Origin: JAJPKE01 sp052143275
GTDB lineage: Bacteria; Chloroflexota; Ktedonobacteria; Ktedonobacterales; JADMIN01
Assembly: GCA_052143275.1 (NCBI GenBank)
Contig: JBKQTH010000203.1
Span: 1 to 5,382 of the forward strand
Reading direction: 5' to 3'
DNA length: 5,382 nt
The notes under the pieces were generated by a model, which saw only the letters and a list, made by a program, of their open reading frames with translations, had not been told where the DNA came from and ran no database searches. Shown in pieces: positions 1-5,382 of the stretch (positions are counted from its first letter, which is position 1; the number at the start of each line of letters is the position of its first letter). Made by a program: the position numbers and the translations under genes.

Positions 1-83
1 TGCGATCCACGCGTGAGGAGGTGGGTGGAGGAGACGGTCGCACGTCCACCGCAATGCAGGCACAAAGCCCCATAACAAGGCGA

Positions 84-480
84 CTAGGCAGCAGGTCGAG
101 CATGAGCCTGTCGAGCTGTAAGGAAGAGGGCCAGGTCGTAGGGGACCCGCTTGAGCCACAGCGCATGGATGATACGCACCCACAGGTTCGCGAGGGCACG
201 CAGCGCCACACTATGGCTTTTGCCCTCACTCCGTTTGCGGCGGTAGTACGCCAGCGCCCACTCCTCCTGCGTCGTGGACTGCCAAGCGAACTGGTACAAG
301 GTATTGCGCAGGGGGTTGATGCAGGCCCGACGCTTGCGCGCCCTCGCAAACTTGCCGCTCTCATAGGGGACGGGGGCGGTCCCCGCCAGCGCCTGGACAC
401 TCCGCAAGCGCCTAGACACTCGCCGCACTCCCAAAACGTGCTCGGTCGTCTCCCCATCCTGCCAGCAACCGCGGTGCCGT
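84..480 (-). pseudogene. IS110-family transposase remnant (C-terminal part, frameshifted)
   Basis: This is the end of an IS110-family DEDD/serine transposase. Reading the minus strand, 480 to 421 encodes PRLLAGWGDDRARF followed by GSAASV. It then hits TAG at 414-412. After a one-base frame change, the other frame encodes SVQALAGTAPV, then the YESGK motif, RARKRRAC, LRNTLYQFAWQS, WALAYYRRKR, GKSHSVALRALANLWVRI and a stop at 86-84. This is the usual order of the Transposase_20 (IS116/IS110/IS902) domain, and the serine of the SG motif, probably the catalytic one, is kept. The break is explained by a 19-bp tandem duplication: removing one copy joins the two frames exactly. The RuvC-like N-terminal domain (~200 residues or more) is absent. 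Similarity may continue weakly to about 510-530 with further shifts, but I cannot place that edge. The element cannot encode an active transposase. The family call is strong; the exact ends are uncertain. Confidence 0.88.
383..420. repeat. 19-bp imperfect tandem duplication inside the transposase remnant
   Basis: The two copies, 383-401 and 402-420, are directly adjacent. On the minus strand they read AGTGTCCAGGCGCTGGCGG and AGTGTCTAGGCGCTTGCGG, differing at two positions. The unit length is not a multiple of three, so it shifts the transposase frame. The outer copy (402-420) carries the in-frame TAG. Two differences mean the duplication is not brand new, or that it was imperfect from the start. 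Confidence 0.9.
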
Positions 481-485
481 GCCCC

Positions 486-514
486 TTGCCTGTCGGCCTG
501 CGCTTCGCTATACT
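486..514 (+). promoter_or_regulatory. Putative sigma-70-type promoter of the LuxR/MalT-type gene
   Basis: A TTGCCT box at 486-491 and a TATACT box at 509-514 are separated by exactly 17 bases. Transcription would begin near 520-522 and give a leader of about 50 bases before the ATG at 573. It is the best promoter-like pair I saw between the transposase remnant and the gene. It lies at, or just outside, the visible edge of the IS110 remnant. This is assigned by pattern only. Confidence 0.5.
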
Positions 515-561
515 CCTTCGTGTTGGGATAAATGGGAAGCGTTGGGAAGAATGCCGCCAGC

Positions 562-567
562 AGGAAG
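562..567 (+). promoter_or_regulatory. Ribosome binding site deciding the start of the LuxR-type gene
   Basis: AGGAAG lies five bases before the ATG at 573. It supports this start over any codon further upstream in the same open frame, because that upstream part (21-572) runs antisense through the IS110 remnant. Confidence 0.6.
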
Positions 568-572
568 ATCGT

Positions 573-3500
573 ATGCCCAGATCACCGCTGCATGCGCTCA
601 TCTGGTCCAGGGACCAGGGGCTCTATGAGCTCTCGACCCAGGGGCAGGTGGTGCACCATTTTCAACCGCGAGACGAAGCTGCATGGCTGACCTGGCTCGG
701 CGAGGTCACCTCTCTGGCCTTCCACGGCCCCTCAGGTAGCCTCAACGTCTATCAGGAGACGCGGCCTCGTGGAGGACGATACTGGTACGCCTACCATACC
801 GATCGGGACGGCATCCGCAAGCGCTATCTCGGGCGGACGGCAAAGGTGTCGCTGGCTCACTTGGAGGAGACCGCCCGGATCCTCTCGTACGCACCCACGC
901 CGCCGATCCAGGCGGACGCGCCGGCTTGGGTGCCTCCCTCGCCTGAGACTGAACTCGGGTTGCTGGAGACCAGGCTCTCCCCCCCGCGTCTACCGAACGC
1001 TCTGGTGTCACGTACTATCTTGCTGGCCGCACTTGATGGGGCGTTCTCCTCGCCGGTGACGCTGGTCTCAGCCTCGGCCGGGTGGGGCAAGACCACGCTG
1101 CTTTCCAGCTGGGCAAGCCGACATCCGGACCAGATCGCCTGGCTGGCGCTCGATGCCTTGGACATCGAGTTGACGCGCTTTTGGACGGCCGTCATCGCAG
1201 CGCTGCGCACCCGTGTGCCAGGGGTGGGAGTGCTCGCGCTCGCCATGCTGCACGCGCCTCAGCCTCCCTCGGTTTCCGTCTTTGTCACGGCCCTGCTGAA
1301 TGACCTGGCTGAGGCGGGGAATGAGGGCGCGCCCCTCTTGCTGCTGCTGGATGATTATCACGTGATCGACGATCCGGCCATTCAGGAGAGCGTGACCTTC
1401 TGGGTGGAGCATCTCCCGGCACACGTCCATCTCTTGCTCTGCAGTCGCGTTGACCCGGACCTGCCGCTCTCCCGCTGGCGTGCCCGAGGCCAACTGCTTG
1501 AGCTGCGCACGGCTGATTTAGGCTTTGATCCCGAGGAGGCTGGCCGCTTTCTGCGGCAGGCGATGGGACTTCACCTCTCGGAGGACGAGGTGGCGGCCCT
1601 GGCCAGGCGGACAGAGGGCTGGGTGGCCGGATTGCAGCTGGCGGCGCTGTCCCTGCGCTCGCACGAAGACCACGCGGAGTGGATCGCGAATTTTACTGGC
1701 AGCCATCGCTTTGTGCTGGACTATGTGCAGCACGAGATCCTGCAGCGACAGCCTCTTCCCCTCCAACGCTTCTTGCTGCAGATTGCCGTGCTCACGCGGA
1801 TGAACGCCGCTCTATGCCAGGCAGTGACCGGTGAGGCAGCAAGTCAGGAGATCCTAGAGACCCTCGAGCGCAGCAATCTCTTTGTGGTGCCCTTAGATGA
1901 TGAGCGGCACTGGTATCGCCTGCATGACCTGTTTCGCGAGGCACTGCTGGGGCACGGTCAAGCCAGCCAGCCAGACCTGCCACTGCCACAGGTCCACGTG
2001 TTGGCGGCACACTGGTATGAGCAGCACGGTGAAGTCAGGGAGGCCATTGTGCATGCCCTGGCGGCACCAGACTACTACTACGCTGCTCGTCTTCTGGAGA
2101 AGGCCGCGCCCGCACTCGTGCAGAGCGGTGAGGCCCAGAGCTTGCTGACCTGGCTGGCCGCGCTCCCAGATGTGGTCTTATCCTCTCAAGCATGCGTCGT
2201 TCTCGACACTGTTCTACATCTGAGCAAAACCATCCTGTTCACGGTCCAGGACTCGTATGTGAAAAGGCGCGCACTGGTGGAACAGGTGCTGGGACGGCTT
2301 GAAACACTGGTGGAGCTAACACCGGCCGCAAGTCGTGAGGATGAGGAGAGTGTGCCAGCGTTGCCAGAGGAAGAGCGAGCTGTGGTGCAGCGGCGGTTGC
2401 GCCTGCTGCGGGTGCTCATCGCCGCGCCAGCGATCGTACTGCGCGGCGATGCAGAGGGCCTGCACCAGTTGGTGCAGGAGCTCGAGGTTCTGGATGCAGG
2501 GGAGGAGATGCGCTGGAAGATCGTTCGACTCTTCCTCACCTTCTTGCTCACTGAGACACTGCAGACCGAGGGTGCCCTCTTGATCCAGCCGATGCTGGAG
2601 GCGAAGCGAACAGCTCAGGAGGCGAGCGACTATCGGTCGGCGCGTCACGTAATATTCTGGCTGGCCTCTGCGTATCGGCGAGCGGGACAGCTGCGCCGGT
2701 GTGAGCAGGAATGCTGGGAAGGCCTCGCCCTGGCAGAGCAGACTGGGCTCCTCTTTGGCGTCGATGAGGGCTACCTGTATTCGTTCCTGGCTCACATGTC
2801 CTATGCCTGGAATCGATTGGACGAGGCCGCCAGGTCCGCACACCAGACGCTACAGATTGGGAAGACCTGGCAGCACGCGCATCTGCTGCTCTCGGGGCAG
2901 CTCGCTTTGGCTCGGATCGCCCTTGCCCGCGGTGACCTGGCCGCCGCAGATCAGGCGCTGCAGCAAGCAGAAGCCTGGGTCCAGCAGGAGCGCCTGTCCA
3001 GGTATCGTGAGGTCCAGGTCGGAGCCGTGCGCGTGCGGTACTGGCTTGCTGCAGGCGAACTGGAGACGGCACGGCAGTGGGCGGAGCAGATGGGTACGTT
3101 CCTAGAGACCGGAGATCCTCCTCAGAACAGCGCCGTGCTCATGCAGGTGCGGGTGTGGCTTGCCCACCGGCAGTACACCCTGGCGATCGAGACGCTACAA
3201 CGATGGAGGGCGCACCTGGACCGGCCAGCCAACCGTGAGACGACCAGTGGGTATCTTGCGCTCTCCGTCGTGGCCCTGCACCATACCGGTCAGGGTGAGC
3301 AAGCTCAGGCCTTCCTGGCACGGCTGCTCGCGCTGACCGATCCAGAGGGGAACATCCGCGTCTATCTCGATGAAGGGGATCCGATGAAGCAGGTCCTCGT
3401 GACGCTGCTGGCTCCTCTTCCTGAGCCAACTGAGTCTAGCTACGAGACGCTACGACCATGGCGCTCCTTTGTGAGTACCCTGCTTGCCGCCTTCGAACGC

Positions 3501-3788
3501 GAGGAGCAGCGTGCGAACGCCGGGCTTCACGAGGAACCGGCGCTTGTGCCGGCGCCGGCCGGTTCACTCGCGCTCGGTGTGCCTCTCACGCGACGTGAGC
3601 AAGATGTGTTGTGCCTGCTGGCCGAGGGGGCTTCAAACCAGGAGATTGCCCAGGCTCTGGTGATCCAAGTTTCCACCGTCAAGAAACATGGACGAGAGGA
3701 TCAGCCTCCCGGAGAGGAGTCTGGTCTGAGGCACCCTGCGACAACACCCCATGCCACCAATGCACAAGCGGCGTATGTTGAGCGGTGA
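573..3788 (+). CDS. MalT-like STAND ATPase, LuxR-family transcriptional regulator with altered C-terminus
   Basis: This is a cytoplasmic signal-transducing ATPase and transcription activator of the MalT/LAL type, 1071 residues (E. coli MalT has about 900). Residues 1-~100 form a leader that I associate with Ktedonobacteria LuxR proteins (WYAYHT, then RKRYLGRT). The NTPase follows: Walker A ASAGWGKTT at 167-175, Walker B ending in LDDYH at 259-263, the CSRVDPDLPLSRWRARG sensor stretch, and TEGWVAGLQLAALSL from 347. A winged-helix-like part and the LDDERHWYRLHDLF motif come next, then helical TPR-like repeats to about 960. The GerE helix-turn-helix begins PLTRREQDVL at 1004 and reaches the recognition helix, ending VSTVKKH at 1039. 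The last 32 residues (GREDQPPGEESG onward) do not resemble the expected remaining two-thirds of a turn-plus-dimerisation helix, so DNA binding may be lost or altered. The ATG at 573 is chosen from family resemblance, ribosome binding site and promoter spacing. The activating ligand and target genes are unknown; the downstream membrane/transport genes are candidates only by position. Confidence 0.9.
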   Translation: MPRSPLHALIWSRDQGLYELSTQGQVVHHFQPRDEAAWLTWLGEVTSLAFHGPSGSLNVYQETRPRGGRYWYAYHTDRDGIRKRYLGRTAKVSLAHLEETARILSYAPTPPIQADAPAWVPPSPETELGLLETRLSPPRLPNALVSRTILLAALDGAFSSPVTLVSASAGWGKTTLLSSWASRHPDQIAWLALDALDIELTRFWTAVIAALRTRVPGVGVLALAMLHAPQPPSVSVFVTALLNDLAEAGNEGAPLLLLLDDYHVIDDPAIQESVTFWVEHLPAHVHLLLCSRVDPDLPLSRWRARGQLLELRTADLGFDPEEAGRFLRQAMGLHLSEDEVAALARRTEGWVAGLQLAALSLRSHEDHAEWIANFTGSHRFVLDYVQHEILQRQPLPLQRFLLQIAVLTRMNAALCQAVTGEAASQEILETLERSNLFVVPLDDERHWYRLHDLFREALLGHGQASQPDLPLPQVHVLAAHWYEQHGEVREAIVHALAAPDYYYAARLLEKAAPALVQSGEAQSLLTWLAALPDVVLSSQACVVLDTVLHLSKTILFTVQDSYVKRRALVEQVLGRLETLVELTPAASREDEESVPALPEEERAVVQRRLRLLRVLIAAPAIVLRGDAEGLHQLVQELEVLDAGEEMRWKIVRLFLTFLLTETLQTEGALLIQPMLEAKRTAQEASDYRSARHVIFWLASAYRRAGQLRRCEQECWEGLALAEQTGLLFGVDEGYLYSFLAHMSYAWNRLDEAARSAHQTLQIGKTWQHAHLLLSGQLALARIALARGDLAAADQALQQAEAWVQQERLSRYREVQVGAVRVRYWLAAGELETARQWAEQMGTFLETGDPPQNSAVLMQVRVWLAHRQYTLAIETLQRWRAHLDRPANRETTSGYLALSVVALHHTGQGEQAQAFLARLLALTDPEGNIRVYLDEGDPMKQVLVTLLAPLPEPTESSYETLRPWRSFVSTLLAAFEREEQRANAGLHEEPALVPAPAGSLALGVPLTRREQDVLCLLAEGASNQEIAQALVIQVSTVKKHGREDQPPGEESGLRHPATTPHATNAQAAYVER
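3690..3788 (+). other. Degenerate tail replacing the last helix of the LuxR-type HTH
   Basis: From 3690 the frame encodes 32 proline-rich residues with no family resemblance, ending at TGA 3786-3788. A normal GerE domain has about 25-30 more residues here, of the type HVSNLLGKLG...RTQA. The fragment GEES in the present frame and SEA in the next one faintly recall the expected LG-E-S-R-x-x-A stretch. That suggests several small insertions or deletions instead of a clean replacement, but the match is weak. Confidence 0.55.
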
Positions 3789-3897
3789 AAACCTACTGTC
3801 CCGCATGCTCTTCCAACGTGAGCGCCCGGGCTGGCTGATGGAAGTAGAGGAACGTAGAACTGGAGCAGAGAGAAAGGGAAAGAATACCTTCCCAATG

Positions 3898-3904
3898 AAA
3901 GGGA
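3898..3904 (+). promoter_or_regulatory. Ribosome binding site deciding the DUF998 gene start
   Basis: AAAGGGA lies five bases before the ATG at 3910. An in-frame ATG at 3895 has a similar purine run only about 14 bases away, so 3910 is preferred. The frame is also open upstream to 3751, but that part has no recognisable protein features. Confidence 0.55.
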
Positions 3905-3909
3905 CAACT

Positions 3910-4662
3910 ATGAAGAATATCTCTGAACCCATCTCGACGGCCGACGGATCGGACACGTCTGCGTCGTCTGGTCTGTGGACGGGCTTGCAGTCTCCGCTCA
4001 CGTTTGGGCTGGTGAGTTGTGGGGGAGTCGGAGCACTCCTCTTTACCGCCGTCTATGTGATTGAAGGGTTCACGCGGCCGGGCTATGATGCCTGGCTATA
4101 ACCCATTAGCTCCCTGAGCCTGGGTCCGGGCGGCTGGGTCCAGCAGGTCAATTTTATCGTCTACGGCGTCCTGCTGCTGCTCTCGGCGGTGGGCTGGTAT
4201 CGGTTGCTCGCGCAAGCAGGGCGCGGTGCGATCTGGTTTCCTCTGCTGCAGGCCATCAGTGGCCTGTGCCTGATTGGCGCTGGCGTGTTTTCTCTGGATC
4301 CCTTTCCCGGCTACCCCCGGGGGGTCACCGCGGGACCAGCGACGTTGCATGGGACGCTTCACACGATCTTCGCATGGGCGATCATTATCTCCCTGGCCCT
4401 GGGCTGCTTCGCCTTTGCACAGTATGCGCTAATCGCGCATTGGCGTGGGTGGGGCGCGTACACGTATCTGACGGGCATGCTGATCCTGATCTTTTGGGGG
4501 GCGTTCCAACAAGGTGCGTCCGGAAATGTTGCCTGGCTGGTACCGGTTACTGGGCTGACTGAGCGCCTGTCAGCCGGGAGTCACGACCTCTGGATGTGTG
4601 TGCTCGTGGCTGCGCTCTTTTTCACGCGAAGCAGAGGTGCACATGTAGCGAGAAAACCATGA
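3910..4662 (+). pseudogene. DUF998-like six-helix membrane protein interrupted by an in-frame TAA
   Basis: This resembles a DUF998-family integral membrane protein, a family of unknown function. The full frame would be 250 codons. Residues 1-63 end in the RPGYDAWL stretch. TAA follows at 4099-4101, and the same frame then continues without another stop through PISSLSLGPGGWVQQVNF to TGA at 4660-4662. Six hydrophobic segments are visible: about residues 28-50 (FGLVSCGGVGALLFTAVYVI), then NFIVYGVLLLLSAVGW, FPLLQAISGLCLIGAGVF, FAWAIIISLALGCFAFA, YLTGMLILIFWGAF, and the last around HDLWMCVLVAALFF. The first lies before the stop and the other five after it. A CAA glutamine codon would restore the protein by one C-to-T reversal, and glutamine suits this place in the family. 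Without suppression only a one-helix, 63-residue peptide is made. The gene sits 121 bases after the regulator and 47 bases before the ABC ATPase, on the same strand. The family name is from recalled pattern. Confidence 0.78.
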
Positions 4663-4694
4663 TTACATGCTGTCCCGGGGCACGTCACGTGGCA

Positions 4695-4700
4695 GAGGTG
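4695..4700 (+). promoter_or_regulatory. Ribosome binding site for the ABC ATPase remnant
   Basis: GAGGTG lies nine bases before the ATG at 4710. It supports this start over the upstream in-frame codon at 4596, which overlaps the end of the DUF998 frame and adds cysteine-rich sequence foreign to ABC ATPases. Confidence 0.55.
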
Positions 4701-4709
4701 AGAGAGCAT

Positions 4710-5187
4710 ATGTCTAACCCTGACGAGCCGATGATCGATGTGCGCGATCTGCGGCGCACCTTTGGAGCTACCGAGGCGGTGGCCAGCATTTCCTTTCGCG
4801 TTGAATGTGGCGAGATCTTTGGTCTACTTGGTCCCAACGACGCCGGCAAGACCACGACGATCCGCATGCTCACCGGTCAGATCACTCCCAGCGGCGGCAG
4901 TGCCACTGTTGCCGGATGTGATGTCGTCAAAGACCTGCAGCGTCTGAATGAACGGATTGGCGTCGTCTTCAAGGAGCAGAACCTCTACGATCGCTTCTCA
5001 GCCCGACAGAATCTGGCGGTATCGTGGCCTGCCGCTCGCACGCACCGACCAGATGCTGGAGCTGGCGCATCTGCAGGATCGCGCCGAGGAACCGGTCCGC
5101 GCCTTCTCGCGCGGGATGAGGCAGCACCTGATGATCGCACGTGCGCTGCTGCACCAGCCCCCGAAGCACAAGTCTCTCGTCCGTTGA
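4710..5187 (+). pseudogene. ABC transporter ATP-binding protein remnant (ABC-2/daunorubicin-resistance-like), multiply broken
   Basis: This is the nucleotide-binding subunit of an ABC exporter, reduced to its first half. From 4710 one frame gives VRDLRRTFGATEAVASISF, Walker A as GPNDAGKTTT (4830 onward), MLTGQITPSGGSATVAG, and the Q-loop region VVFKEQNLYDRFSARQNL, ending near 5015. Homology then moves to the next frame: YRGLPLARTDQMLELAHL, the signature FSRGMRQHLMIARALLHQP (5104-5160), and a short foreign end KHKSLVR with TGA at 5185-5187. Three faults are visible. The fourth Walker A position is Asp44 where Gly is standard (GAC for GGC). Only four bases separate the L of QNL from YRGLP where about 18 are expected, giving a frameshift. 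Walker B, the D-loop, the H-loop and the whole C-terminal region are missing; relatives have about 300-330 residues. Left unrepaired, the first frame runs on to 5207 with nonsense sequence. ATPase function is not expected. Confidence 0.88.
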
Positions 5188-5205
5188 TGCTCTCACGAGA
5201 GAGCT

Positions 5206-5214
5206 AGGAAGAGG
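5206..5214 (+). promoter_or_regulatory. Strong ribosome binding site for the last gene
   Basis: AGGAAGAGG ends five bases before the ATG at 5220. It is the strongest Shine-Dalgarno-like run in the window and argues that the following frame is truly translated. Confidence 0.65.
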
Positions 5215-5219
5215 TCACT

Positions 5220-5382
5220 ATGACGCATTATATCGTACCCTGGAGTCCCCTTACCCAGACCGGCTCCATCATACTGGCGGTGGTTCTGCTCGTCGTCACC
5301 GGCATGTTGCTCTACATCGGTACGCGCATCCATCATCCCCTCGCCGCCAAACGACCCGGACTGTTTCTCGGCGTGTGTCTGG
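5220..5382 (+). CDS. Membrane protein of unknown function, N-terminal part (runs off the window)
   Basis: The ATG at 5220 opens a frame with no stop for the remaining 54 codons. It was missed as a separate frame only because it is short here. The product starts MTHYIVPWSPLTQTG, followed by a clear membrane helix, SIILAVVLLVVTGMLLYIG (residues 16-34). A basic stretch TRIHHPLAAKRPG follows, and then the start of a second hydrophobic segment, LFLGVCL. The short polar N-terminus and the positive loop after helix 1 would put the N-terminus outside and the loop in the cytoplasm. It follows the ABC ATPase remnant by 32 bases with a strong binding site of its own. Position would suit a transporter membrane subunit, but the sequence shown does not identify it as one, and I do not recognise the family. 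Confidence 0.7.
   Translation, partial: MTHYIVPWSPLTQTGSIILAVVLLVVTGMLLYIGTRIHHPLAAKRPGLFLGVCL

Noticed and set aside
24..50. GGTGGA...TCCACC inverted repeat with a 15-base loop
   Set aside because: Only six base pairs with no T-run; too weak to call a terminator or IS end in sequence of this composition.
21..572. Upstream extension of the regulator frame by 184 residues
   Set aside because: It runs antisense over the IS110 remnant, has no family resemblance, and includes the putative promoter; the ATG at 573 has the binding site and the family-like start.
857..1246. Minus-strand open frame of 129 codons inside the regulator
   Set aside because: It is the complement of the conserved NTPase region including Walker A, with no recognisable protein features; a shadow of GC-rich coding sequence. 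The same holds for 1068-1493, 2316-2843 and 2548-3072.
3824..3831. GCCCGGGC palindrome between the regulator and the DUF998 gene
   Set aside because: An eight-base GC palindrome is expected by chance at this GC content and has no T-tract, so it is not called a terminator or operator.
3751..3909. Earlier start of the DUF998 gene at 3751
   Set aside because: The extra 53 residues are charged and overlap the regulator end; the binding site favours 3910.
3633..4001. Minus-strand open frame of 122 codons across the regulator end and DUF998 start
   Set aside because: It overlaps both real genes in antisense and shows no family motif.
4189..4662. Translation restart at GTG 4189 giving a separate 157-residue membrane protein
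   Set aside because: No Shine-Dalgarno-like sequence precedes it, and it starts inside a membrane helix; the frame is better read as the remainder of the gene begun at 3910.
4681..4691. CACGT-C-ACGTG dyad just before the ABC remnant
   Set aside because: A single five-base half-site pair with no second copy in the window; possible operator but unsupported.

Overview
The window most resembles a chromosome segment of a Ktedonobacteria-type member of the Chloroflexota. It is GC-rich, and its largest gene is a MalT/LuxR-type regulator. The first ~100 residues of that regulator look like the leader typical of the large LuxR families in that class (W-Y-A-Y-H and R-K-R-Y-L-G-R-T motifs). This placement rests on remembered family patterns, not on a search.

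Layout from left to right. (1) 84-480, minus strand: C-terminal remnant of an IS110-family transposase. It is truncated at its N-terminal side and frameshifted by a 19-bp tandem duplication (383-401 / 402-420). (2) 486-572: a good sigma-70-like promoter and a ribosome binding site. (3) 573-3788, plus strand: a 1071-residue STAND-type ATPase regulator whose C-terminal GerE/LuxR helix-turn-helix loses family resemblance just after the recognition helix. (4) 3910-4662: a DUF998-like six-helix membrane protein interrupted by a single in-frame TAA at 4099-4101. (5) 4710-5187: an ABC-transporter ATPase remnant with a Walker A Gly-to-Asp change, a small frameshifting deletion near 5016 and loss of everything from Walker B onward. 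(6) 5220 to the window end: the start of an apparently intact membrane protein.

All plus-strand genes point the same way. The gaps are 121, 47 and 32 bases, so the group could once have been one regulator-plus-membrane/transport unit. Every recognisable gene except the cut-off last one carries at least one lesion, and the lesions differ in kind: a nonsense transition, an active-site missense, a short deletion, a large deletion, a tandem duplication and a degenerate tail. The main message is therefore a decaying accessory block, not a new working system. I found no RNA genes, CRISPR arrays, convincing terminators or attachment sites. No gene-free stretch exceeds 300 bases; the longest, 3789-3909, shows nothing convincing except the binding site for the next gene, and bases 1-83 show nothing recognisable beyond probable flank or end of the IS element.
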